Shown here: piece after piece, positions 1 through 6,989 of the stretch
How positions within the stretch are numbered: position 1 is the stretch's first letter
How the letters are laid out: each line of letters begins with the position of its first letter
Source of the DNA: Fibrobacter sp.
GTDB taxonomy: Bacteria > Fibrobacterota > Fibrobacteria > Fibrobacterales > Fibrobacteraceae
Assembly: GCA_024398845.1 (NCBI GenBank)
Contig: JAKSIM010000028.1
Location: 1-38,494 of the forward strand
Direction of reading: 5' to 3'
Length of the DNA stretch: 38,494 nt
Made by a program: the position numbers and the translations under genes
The notes under the pieces: generated by a model
Told to the model about the DNA's origin: nothing
The model's database searches: none
What the model saw: only the letters and a program-made list of their open reading frames with translations

Positions 1-1149
1 GAAATCGATTTCGTATTTCTTTTCCTGTTCCTGGTTTTCGGGATGAAACTTGAACTTGTGAAAATACAGTTTGTGTCCGTTGCATGCAAGCATTTGTGCG
101 ACCATATTCTCGTAGAGAATGCCGAGATTTGTAGAGGTCTTGTCAAAAATGATGCTCTTGTAGAGATTATCCTTGTTTTCCAGTTTCATCATCTGCGTTA
201 CAAAAAGTCCCGTATCCCCCTGATATAGCTTAAAGTTGCTGCGGTCTGCATAAAGTTCCAGGGCTATGTCGGGTTCTGTCACGTTCACGCAAATGTTGCC
301 AATCATGGACTCGGCGACAAAATCTACGGCATCAACAAAATTGCGGTAACGGGCGTTTTTATCAATCAGTGAGAATTTGAAAATGGCATTGCGCTTAGCG
401 AGCTGTTCCGGAATTACCTTAAACACAACGGACGACTTTTCTCGATTTTCATTATCGTATTTTCGCAAATCGTTTTCATAGAGGTCCAGAATATCCTGCT
501 TAATGGAATCTATTTCCGAATAGGATTTTCCTTCGATGTATGCAACAACTGCTTGGGGCATGCCTCCGACGGCCATATATGTTCTGAAGAGTTCCATCAT
601 GCGCCGGTGAATGATTTCTTGAAGGGGCTGCTTTTTTGTGAACGCCTCCCGGATGGTTTTGTAGGCAAAAGAATTTCCCGTCACATTCAAAAATTCCTCA
701 AAGTCAAGAGGGTACATTTTTATGCGACGCTCTTCCGAGGGAATCAAAATGTCCTTGACATTTTTTTTGATGGAAATGAGCGACCCCGTCTCGATATAGT
801 CGTACCGTCCGTCTTTCACGAGTTTTTTAATGGCTTGACGCGCCTTGGGGTAAAGTTGCACTTCGTCAAAAATGATGACGGACTTTCGGGGAGCCAGAGT
901 CTTTCCCTTGAGCAGGAATAGATTTTGGAAGAAACGATCCAGATTTCCGATGTGCTTGAAGTTTTCCAGGACGGAATCGTCCTCTTCGGAGAAATCCAGT
1001 AGAATGTAATCGTCATATTCATTTTGAGCAAATGTTTCGGCTAAGGTGCTTTTACCTATGCGGCGAGCGCCTTCTATGAGGAGGGCTGTTTTTCCTCCCG
1101 TTTTTTTCCAATTCAACATTTTCTCATAAAATTTTCTTTGTATCGCCAT
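1..1149 (-). CDS. AAA_14/DUF4143-type ATPase, C-terminus cut by window edge
   Basis: The reading frame stays open for 383 codons from an ATG at 1149 to the left edge, so the C-terminus is missing. The N-terminus (MAIQRKFYEKMLNWKK) is typical of AAA_14 ATPases with a DUF4143 tail. A Walker A motif (GARRIGKST) starts near residue 30 and a Walker B (VIIFDEVQ) lies near residue 98. The visible end reads KKYEIDF, matching the E-IDF core of the nuclease-like C-terminal region of this family. Family members are single-gene ATPases of unknown function, often numerous and variable in rumen bacteria. A downstream ATG at 1119 is possible, but the 1149 start gives the family's usual N-terminus and lies 5 bases after a promoter-like TATATTTC box. 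No Shine-Dalgarno sequence is visible. Four copies of an AT-rich repeat lie directly upstream. Confidence 0.85.
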   Translation of the reverse strand, partial: MAIQRKFYEKMLNWKKTGGKTALLIEGARRIGKSTLAETFAQNEYDDYILLDFSEEDDSVLENFKHIGNLDRFFQNLFLLKGKTLAPRKSVIIFDEVQLYPKARQAIKKLVKDGRYDYIETGSLISIKKNVKDILIPSEERRIKMYPLDFEEFLNVTGNSFAYKTIREAFTKKQPLQEIIHRRMMELFRTYMAVGGMPQAVVAYIEGKSYSEIDSIKQDILDLYENDLRKYDNENREKSSVVFKVIPEQLAKRNAIFKFSLIDKNARYRNFVDAVDFVAESMIGNICVNVTEPDIALELYADRSNFKLYQGDTGLFVTQMMKLENKDNLYKSIIFDKTSTNLGILYENMVAQMLACNGHKLYFHKFKFHPENQEQEKKYEIDF

Positions 1150-1153
1150 ATAC

Positions 1154-1266
1154 CGAAATATAAAAATCTTTTCGCCTGTTTTTGCACGAAAAATAAAAAT
1201 CTTTTGAAAATATACCGAAAAATGAAAATCTTTTTAGGTGATTTTGCACGAAAAATAAAAATCTTT
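1154..1266 (-). repeat. Four-copy AT-rich direct repeat upstream of the ATPase gene
   Basis: On the minus strand the unit is AAAGATTTTTATTTTTCG with small variations. Copies lie at 1249-1266, 1216-1234, 1187-1205 and 1154-1172, spaced 33, 29 and 33 bases. The array is therefore also a 62-base duplication, in which alternate copies end in GGTATAT or GTGCAAA. The last copy ends 5 bases before the ATPase start codon. Each copy contains a TAnnTTTC string resembling the FCB-group -7 promoter box. Constant same-direction spacing suggests an operator array or stacked promoters. The stretch 1267-1536 up to clpB holds only an inverted repeat (separate entry). Confidence 0.8.
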
Positions 1267-1395
1267 GAATGTTTTTGCTCAAAATCGGCGGGGCGGTGTT
1301 GCCAGGGATTGTTTTGCGTTCATTCCGTAAAGTTTCAAAATGAACGCTCTTTTTGATTCTTTTTGGAATTTTGACATTGCAAAATAATGCTGAAT

Positions 1396-1424
1396 TTCGG
1401 CATATTGAGGGGTAAAATGCCGAA
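1396..1424. promoter_or_regulatory. Inverted repeat upstream of clpB
   Basis: Arms TTCGGCAT (1396-1403) and ATGCCGAA (1417-1424) are perfect 8-base complements around a 13-base spacer, and two further bases pair after one mismatch. The element lies about 112 bases before the clpB ATG. A TTGACA string at 1371-1376 has no convincing partner box. This is a possible operator for heat-shock control, but it is not the CIRCE element bound by HrcA. Function is inferred only from position. Confidence 0.4.
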
Positions 1425-1536
1425 TTTGGGCCGTTTTAACAGATTGTAGCGAAATTCGTACCGGTTTCGGCGTTTTGGCACGGTTTTCGCAACAGTGGGG
1501 CGGAAAAAACGCGTACCCGACGCAAATGAGGTAAAT

Positions 1537-4134
1537 ATGTCTGATTATTCTTTTGATGCAGAAAAAGTGCTTGCGAAGGCCCAGAGCTTGATGGACCGGA
1601 ATTCCAACATTTACCTGGGGGCGGCGCATTTGGCGGTTGGCCTCGTGGAAGCCCCTGATGCGACTCTCAAGAAGCTTTTCAAGAGCAAGAATGCGAAGGC
1701 TACCGATATTCGCGGGCGCCTGGAGCCGTTCGTGCAGAAGGTGCCGCGCAGTACGGGCGTGAATCCGGATGCGCAGCCGGACAGCGATTTGAGCCGTATT
1801 TTGCGTGCGGCGTTGCAGGCGGCAAGGCAGGTGAACCGCATGGTTTCCCCGGGCGACATGCTGGTTGCGCTCATGAAGTTTACGGGCGACCGCGCGCTTG
1901 CGAAGATTTTCGAGGATGCGCTGGGTTCTGCCGAGGTGGTGGAAACGTGGCTTTCGGACCCGTTTGCGGGTGCCGCGAATGCCGAGGAGCAGTCGCCCTT
2001 GAAGCAGTTCGGTCGCGAACTCGTGGAGATGGCCGCCGACGGAAAACTTTCGCCGGTGATTGGCCGCGAGGAAGAAATCCGCCGCGTGATTCTGATTTTA
2101 AGCCGCAAGACGAAGAACAATCCGTGCCTGGTGGGCGAGCCGGGCGTGGGGAAGACCGCCATTGTGGAAGGCCTTGCCGAACGTATTTACCGCGGCGACG
2201 TGCCCGATGCCCTGAAGGGGAAAAAGCTTTTTGCCTTGGATTTGTCCGCCCTGATGGCGGGCGCCAAGTATCGTGGCGATTTCGAGGAACGCCTCAAGTC
2301 CGTGATTGACGCGATTGAAGAAGACGGCAACACGATCATGTTCATCGACGAATTGCACAATATTGTGGGGGCTGGCAAAACGGAAGGCTCCATGGACTTG
2401 GGCAATATGCTCAAGCCGAAGCTTGCGCGTGGTGAACTGCATTGCATTGGTGCGACGACGACCCAGGAATACCGCAAGTACATCGAGAAGGATTCCGCGC
2501 TTGAACGTAGGTTTCAGCCGGTGCAGGTGACGGAACCTTCGGAAGACGAGGCGATTTCCATTTTGCGCGGCATCAAGGATGGTTTTGACGCCCACCATGG
2601 TGTGCGCTTGCACGACAATGCGCTTGTAGCTGCGGTGAAGCTTTCGAACCGCTATATCAGCGACCGTTTTTTGCCGGACAAGGCGATTGACCTGATTGAC
2701 GAGGCGGCGAGCCTTGTGAAAACGCAGATGGACACTGTGCCGGAAGCTTTGGATACTTTGCAACGTAAGGAACTCCAGATGAAAATCGAGGAGCAGGCGC
2801 TTTCGAAAGAAACGGACGAAGTTTCTGTACGCCGCCTGAAGGAACTGCGCGAGGAACTTGCGCTGACGGGTGCCGCCGTGAAGGCGATGCAGGCCCGCTG
2901 GCAGGATCGCCGTGCCGCATTTGCCGAAGTCCAGGACTTGAAAAAATCCTTGAAGGCGGCGAAGGACGAGATGGAACAGGCCGAAGCCCGCTACGACTTG
3001 AACCGCGCCGCCGAACTCAAGTACAACAAGATTGTGAAAATCGAAAAGGAAATTGCCGAAAAGACGGCGGCGCTTTCGAAGTCCGCCGACGCAAACGACT
3101 TGAGCGAAGAGGTGACCGAAGAGACGATTGCCCTTGTGGTAAGCCGTTGGACGGGAGTGCCTGTGACTAAGCTTTGCGAAGGCGAAAAGGCGAAACTTTT
3201 GAAACTCGACGAACGCCTGCATGCCCGCGTGATTGGCCAGGACGATGCCGTGGAAGCCGTTGCCGAAGCCATTTTGCGCAATCGCAGCGGACTCAGCCGC
3301 GAAAACGCTCCGATTGGAAGTTTCCTGTTCCTCGGCCCGACGGGAGTCGGCAAGACTGAACTTGCGAAGGCTTTGGCTGTTGAACTTTTCGATAGCGAAA
3401 ATGCGCTTGTGCGAATCGACATGAGCGAATACATGGAAAAGCATAGCGTGAGCCGCCTGATAGGTGCTCCTCCGGGATACGTGGGCTACGAGGAAGGTGG
3501 GCAACTCACCGAAGCCGTGCGTACGCATCCGTACTGCGTGATTCTTTTGGACGAAATCGAGAAGGCGCATCCGGACGTGTTCAATACTTTGTTGCAAGTG
3601 CTCGATGACGGGCGCCTGACCGATGGCAAGGGCCGCACGGTGAACTTCAAGAATACCCTCGTTTTGATGACGTCGAATTTGGGTGCCGAAAAGTTCCGCG
3701 AACGCGCTGCGAGTGCTGTTTCCGCGTCGGGTGCTGCTAGTACCGATGCGAAAATTATGCCAGTGACGCTTGCAGATGTCGAGGCCGATTTGCGGCACTT
3801 CTTCCGTCCGGAATTCCTGAATCGCCTGGACGAAACGCTTGTGTTCCAGAGCCTCACCAAACCGCAGATTAAGGATATCGTGAAACTCAAGTTTGCGGGC
3901 CTTGCAAAGCGTGCCGCCCGCCAGGGCATTGAAATTACGTTATCTGAAACTGCACTTGATGCGATTGCCGATGGCGCCTACCAGCCGGAATTCGGCGCGC
4001 GCCCCATCCAGCGTTATTTGGAACGCAATGTGGAACGCGTGCTTGCCCATGCCATATTGGCGGGCGAAGTCAGCAGCGCAAAACCCGCGGTCATCGATTA
4101 CGACGGAACGAAGTTCGTGATCCTTAACCACTAA
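1537..4134 (+). CDS. clpB: ATP-dependent protein disaggregase ClpB
   Basis: Encodes an 865-residue Hsp100 ring ATPase that threads aggregated proteins through its pore, working with DnaK. The length and order fit ClpB: a Clp-N domain (about 1-145), AAA-1 with Walker A GEPGVGKT at 200-207 and Walker B D271-E272, a long charged coiled-coil middle domain (about 405-525), then AAA-2 with Walker A GPTGVGKT at 600-607, D672-E673 and sensor-2 GARPIQR near the C-terminus. The pore loops KYRG and GYVG are present. The coiled-coil middle domain and the absence of an obvious ClpP-docking loop favour ClpB over ClpA or ClpC. The ATG at 1537 is chosen because GAGGT lies just before it; the frame opens with a GTG at 1495 that has no such site. 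The stop codon lies inside a repeat element. Confidence 0.95.
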   Translation: MSDYSFDAEKVLAKAQSLMDRNSNIYLGAAHLAVGLVEAPDATLKKLFKSKNAKATDIRGRLEPFVQKVPRSTGVNPDAQPDSDLSRILRAALQAARQVNRMVSPGDMLVALMKFTGDRALAKIFEDALGSAEVVETWLSDPFAGAANAEEQSPLKQFGRELVEMAADGKLSPVIGREEEIRRVILILSRKTKNNPCLVGEPGVGKTAIVEGLAERIYRGDVPDALKGKKLFALDLSALMAGAKYRGDFEERLKSVIDAIEEDGNTIMFIDELHNIVGAGKTEGSMDLGNMLKPKLARGELHCIGATTTQEYRKYIEKDSALERRFQPVQVTEPSEDEAISILRGIKDGFDAHHGVRLHDNALVAAVKLSNRYISDRFLPDKAIDLIDEAASLVKTQMDTVPEALDTLQRKELQMKIEEQALSKETDEVSVRRLKELREELALTGAAVKAMQARWQDRRAAFAEVQDLKKSLKAAKDEMEQAEARYDLNRAAELKYNKIVKIEKEIAEKTAALSKSADANDLSEEVTEETIALVVSRWTGVPVTKLCEGEKAKLLKLDERLHARVIGQDDAVEAVAEAILRNRSGLSRENAPIGSFLFLGPTGVGKTELAKALAVELFDSENALVRIDMSEYMEKHSVSRLIGAPPGYVGYEEGGQLTEAVRTHPYCVILLDEIEKAHPDVFNTLLQVLDDGRLTDGKGRTVNFKNTLVLMTSNLGAEKFRERAASAVSASGAASTDAKIMPVTLADVEADLRHFFRPEFLNRLDETLVFQSLTKPQIKDIVKLKFAGLAKRAARQGIEITLSETALDAIADGAYQPEFGARPIQRYLERNVERVLAHAILAGEVSSAKPAVIDYDGTKFVILNH

Positions 4135-4263
4135 AAAGTGATTGGTATGCAGTGGTTAGGAATCTTTGATTCCGTAAACAGGTTTAATAATCGCGCCGAG
4201 GGCGCGCTATGAACAGGCAGCGAAGCTGCGTAACTGAAACTTAACCACTAACCACTAATCACT
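4123..4263. repeat. Small structured repeat element between clpB and an outer-membrane protein gene
   Basis: A 12-base direct repeat, CTTAACCACTAA, flanks the segment at 4123-4134 and 4240-4251. The left copy contains the clpB stop codon. Inside it, AGTGATT (4137-4143) and AGTGGTTAG (4151-4159) are inverted copies of AATCACT (4257-4263) and CTAACCACT (4248-4256), so the ends can pair. Two mini-hairpins lie between them: GCGCC-GAG-GGCGC (4193-4205) and GCAGC-GAA-GCTGC (4217-4229). The right end is a run of ACCACTA-like heptamers that reaches the stop codon of the minus-strand neighbour. It resembles a REP-type or miniature element. It fills the whole gap; no gene is seen in it. Confidence 0.6.
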
Positions 4264-4265
4264 AA

Positions 4266-4964
4266 TTACAGCGCCGTCATCACGTAAAGGGCAATGGTCT
4301 TTTGGTCATTGTTCTTTTCTTGCATGATGCCGATATCAAAGTCGAGACGGACGCGCGTATGGCCGAAGTTGAGTTCTAGTTTAGGTATAATGTCGGTCAT
4401 AAAATCGTCTTTTAGGTGGCCCGCACTTCCCGACATATTGACTTCAATCATGGTACGGAAGGCGCTGCCAAAGTAAAGAGTCGGTGTCATGCCAAGAGAA
4501 AATTTGACGTATCCGTCTTCGCCTGTGACTCCATCCAAAAAGCCAGCGCGCATTTCATAGAAGTTCGAAAACGCCTTTGCGATAAATTGCTCGGAAGCAT
4601 AAGTGAGTATGACTGCACTTCCATTATTGCGGTTAAGACCAAAATAACCGTCAAGTTCCAAAAAACTACCGCGGGATATTTTGTAGCGTCCACCAACGTC
4701 TACGGATAATTGGGTATGATCCATTTTGTTGTAGGTGAAAACATCAAGCTTTGCGCCGAGGTCAATTTCCGAAGAAATGGACGACATGATGTTTACGGGA
4801 ATTAGTACATTGTCACCGAAATCGGAATTGATTCCCACACCGACACCAAATTTTGGAGCGGGCTTGTTTTCGGGACCAAAGGTGTAACGCATGCGCCAAA
4901 TGGGGTCTAGGGCAAAGGCGTTTACGGCGAGAATGGCTAACAGTAGGGCAGCGAGGCGTTTCAT
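4266..4964 (-). CDS. Predicted outer-membrane beta-barrel protein, unknown function
   Basis: Encodes 232 residues. A signal peptide (MKRLAALLLAILAVNAFA, then LDP) predicts export. The rest alternates polar and hydrophobic residues with many glycines and aromatics, and ends in a hydrophobic strand (KTIALYVMTAL), as small outer-membrane barrels do. I recognise no named family. ATG at 4964 is preferred over a TTG three codons upstream because it begins a clean signal peptide. There is no Shine-Dalgarno site; instead TAAATTTG (4978-4971) ends 6 bases before the ATG, suggesting a leaderless or near-leaderless message. It is transcribed divergently from hisC and convergently with clpB. Confidence 0.7.
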   Translation of the reverse strand: MKRLAALLLAILAVNAFALDPIWRMRYTFGPENKPAPKFGVGVGINSDFGDNVLIPVNIMSSISSEIDLGAKLDVFTYNKMDHTQLSVDVGGRYKISRGSFLELDGYFGLNRNNGSAVILTYASEQFIAKAFSNFYEMRAGFLDGVTGEDGYVKFSLGMTPTLYFGSAFRTMIEVNMSGSAGHLKDDFMTDIIPKLELNFGHTRVRLDFDIGIMQEKNNDQKTIALYVMTAL

Positions 4965-4970
4965 ACAATT

Positions 4971-4978
4971 CAAATTTA
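4971..4978 (-). promoter_or_regulatory. TAnnTTTG promoter box 6 bases from the barrel protein start
   Basis: TAAATTTG on the minus strand matches the -7 box of the Bacteroidetes primary sigma factor. It ends 6 bases before the ATG at 4964, so transcription would begin at or next to the start codon. No TTG -33 element is visible at the expected distance. Confidence 0.45.
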
Positions 4979-5000
4979 AAAATAATGACGTTTAAAATGC

Positions 5001-5008
5001 TAAATTTG
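5001..5008 (+). promoter_or_regulatory. TAnnTTTG promoter box for hisC-hisN
   Basis: TAAATTTG lies 21 bases before the hisC ATG. The leader between them carries the ribosome site AGAGGT at 5020-5025, so this message has a normal short leader. No -33 TTG is seen at 19-21 bases. Confidence 0.45.
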
Positions 5009-5029
5009 CTGTTGTAAAAAGAGGTAATT

Positions 5030-6118
5030 ATGGTCGAACCGCGTCCAGAACTTTTAAAACTCAGTGATTATGTTCCCGGAAAATCCATCGAGGAAATCCG
5101 CGAACGCTTTGGACTTGATAAAGTCGTGAAATTGGCAAGTAACGAGAATCCGCTCGGGGCATCCCCAAAGGCGGTGGCCGCGTTCCACGAAATTGCGGAT
5201 AGTTTGCATTTGTACCCGCGCGGCGACGCTCCGAAACTCATTGATGCGATTGCGCAAAAGTTTGGCGTGAAGACTTCGCAAATTATTATTGGCAACGGCT
5301 CCGATGAAATCATCGATATGGTTGGCAAAGCCTTCATTCGCCAAGGTGACAACTGCGTGGGCATTACGCCGACGTTCTCGGTTTACAAGTTCACGACGCT
5401 CTCGAATGGTGCGGAGTTTGTGGGCGTTGGCGCAGGAGACTCCAAGACGATTTTAGATGACCTTGCCAGTGCCATTAACGACAAGACTCGCGTGGCTTTT
5501 GTTTGCAACCCGAATAATCCGACGGGCCTTTACTATAGCGAAGCGGAACTTCGCACGTTTTTGAAGAAGGTTCCGAAGGATGTACTCGTATTTTTGGACG
5601 AGGCTTATGCGGAATTCGCGACGGCTGCAGATTATCCGGATTCTACGAAATTGCTGAAAGAATTTCCGAACTTGTTCGTGAATCGTACGTTCAGCAAGAT
5701 TTATGGATTGGCCGGCCTTCGTGTGGGGTATGCCATGGCAAACGAAGATGTCGTGAAAGCCATGTGGAAAATTAAGCCCCCGTTTGACGTGAACCAGGCG
5801 GCGCAAGTGGCGGCGATTGCTGCGTTAGGCGATACGGACCACGTGAATGCGACCCGCAAGTTGAATGCGGATGGATGCGCTGTTTTGACCCGTGCTTTTG
5901 AAAGCTTCGGTTTTAAGGTGCTCCCGACGCAGGGCAATTTTATTTGCGTGCATATTGGTGCCCGCGCCAAGGAACTTGTGAGTTTCCTTGAATCCAAGGG
6001 CATGATTGTGCGTGGTCTTACGAGTTTCGGTTTGCCGGAACACATCCGCGTGACGATTGGCAAACCTGAAGAAAATGAATTCCTTGTTGCACTTGTTAAA
6101 AAGTGGGTGGAGGCGTAA
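5030..6118 (+). CDS. hisC: Histidinol-phosphate aminotransferase HisC
   Basis: Encodes 362 residues, the usual length for HisC. This cytoplasmic PLP enzyme converts imidazole-acetol phosphate and glutamate to L-histidinol phosphate. Family features are the N-terminal KLASNENPLG motif (residues 36-45), CNPNNPTG in the middle, LDEAYAEF and the PLP-lysine motif TFSKIYGLAGLRVGY with K223. AGAGGT precedes the ATG at a normal distance. The gene is followed after one base by hisN, whose ribosome site GGAGG lies in the last codons of hisC; the two are almost certainly one operon. Related aromatic aminotransferases are the main alternative, but the hisN neighbour supports HisC. Confidence 0.93.
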   Translation: MVEPRPELLKLSDYVPGKSIEEIRERFGLDKVVKLASNENPLGASPKAVAAFHEIADSLHLYPRGDAPKLIDAIAQKFGVKTSQIIIGNGSDEIIDMVGKAFIRQGDNCVGITPTFSVYKFTTLSNGAEFVGVGAGDSKTILDDLASAINDKTRVAFVCNPNNPTGLYYSEAELRTFLKKVPKDVLVFLDEAYAEFATAADYPDSTKLLKEFPNLFVNRTFSKIYGLAGLRVGYAMANEDVVKAMWKIKPPFDVNQAAQVAAIAALGDTDHVNATRKLNADGCAVLTRAFESFGFKVLPTQGNFICVHIGARAKELVSFLESKGMIVRGLTSFGLPEHIRVTIGKPEENEFLVALVKKWVEA

Positions 6119-6119
6119 A

Positions 6120-6929
6120 ATGGCTGCTCCAGAGTATCAGGAACTTTTGAAGATTGCTTTAAAGACGGCGGAACTTGCTCAGGAGAATATCCTCAAGTAT
6201 TTCCAGACGGATATTGGTGTGGAATGGAAGGCCGACAAAACGCCCGTGACCATCGCCGATAAGAGTACCGAAGAAATTGCCCGCAACTTTTGGTCCAAGG
6301 AGACTCCGGACTTTGGCGTGATTGGCGAAGAGTTCGGGATTGAGAGCCCGAATGCCGAATACCAGTGGGTGATTGACCCGATTGACGGCACCAAGTCGTT
6401 TGTGCATGGAGTCCCGCTGTTCGGGACGCTCATTGCGCTTTACAAACGGAACATTCCCGTGTGCTCCGTGATTCGCATTCCCGCAATGAATACCGCCGTG
6501 TGGGCGGTGAACGGCGGTGGCGCTTTTTTGGACGGTCGCCCCGCGCATTGTTCCAAGGTCGCCCAGATGAATGATGCTCTTGTACTCTCTGGCACGGTCA
6601 ACACGATGGAAACGAAAGGCTTTGGCGAGGGCTTTACGAAACTTCGCAAGAGCGCGCGTTTGTACCGCGGTTGGGGCGATTGCTACGGCTACTACCTGGT
6701 GGCCGCCGGCCGCGCCGAAGTGATGCTTGATCCGGTGGTCTCGTTGTGGGACATTGCTCCGTTCCCGCTCTTGATGCAAGAGGCCGGCGGAAAGTTCAGC
6801 ACCATCGACGGAAAGACGGAACTGTTTGACGCAAACGGTCAGCCGACTGCCCCGATTTACGAAGGCTTCACGAGCATAGCTTCAAATGGCCTTTTGCACG
6901 ACGAATCCCTCTCGCTATTGAAAGGCTAG
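6120..6929 (+). CDS. hisN: Histidinol-phosphate phosphatase, inositol monophosphatase family (HisN)
   Basis: Encodes 269 residues of the Mg-dependent inositol monophosphatase fold. Metal-site motifs are present: GEE (G69, E70, E71), DPIDGTKSF (D86, D89) and WDIA (W210, D211). The sequence SFVHGVP after DPIDGT is characteristic of the histidinol-phosphatase branch. It would remove phosphate from histidinol phosphate, the step after HisC, and the two genes are adjacent with overlapping expression signals. The ATG at 6120 follows GGAGG at 6109-6113; an upstream TTG in the same frame lies inside hisC and is not needed. Substrate assignment rests on motif and neighbour, so another sugar-phosphate substrate remains possible. 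Confidence 0.88.
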   Translation: MAAPEYQELLKIALKTAELAQENILKYFQTDIGVEWKADKTPVTIADKSTEEIARNFWSKETPDFGVIGEEFGIESPNAEYQWVIDPIDGTKSFVHGVPLFGTLIALYKRNIPVCSVIRIPAMNTAVWAVNGGGAFLDGRPAHCSKVAQMNDALVLSGTVNTMETKGFGEGFTKLRKSARLYRGWGDCYGYYLVAAGRAEVMLDPVVSLWDIAPFPLLMQEAGGKFSTIDGKTELFDANGQPTAPIYEGFTSIASNGLLHDESLSLLKG

Positions 6930-6939
6930 TGAAGCCTTT
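6921..6939. other. Hairpin overlapping the hisN stop codon
   Basis: AAAGGCT (6921-6927) pairs with AGCCTTT (6933-6939) around a 5-base loop, in the gap between convergent hisN and comEC. No T-run follows on either strand, so it is not a clear intrinsic terminator. It may protect 3' ends or mark a weak stop. Confidence 0.3.
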
Positions 6940-6989
6940 GGGCACTTGCCTTGAGCGATTGTTCAATTGTTGCAACGGCGAGAAAAATT

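Noticed and set aside
1..1149. Plus-strand frames such as 43-228 and 553-921 across the ATPase
   Set aside because: They are shadows of the continuous minus-strand ATPase frame with Walker motifs.
1154..1266. CRISPR-like array
   Set aside because: The units are AT-rich, spacers are only about 10-15 bases and are themselves repeated, and no cas genes are near.
1267..1536. CIRCE heat-shock operator before clpB
   Set aside because: Neither the TTAGCACTC arm nor its complement is present; only an unrelated inverted repeat is seen.
2098..3798. A 566-codon open frame on the minus strand, antisense to clpB
   Set aside because: It is the mirror of a strongly coding gene, has histidine/arginine-rich composition typical of antisense frames and no recognisable domain or ribosome site.
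6921..6939. Intrinsic terminator between hisN and comEC
   Set aside because: The hairpin has no T-run on either side, so it is listed only as a hairpin.
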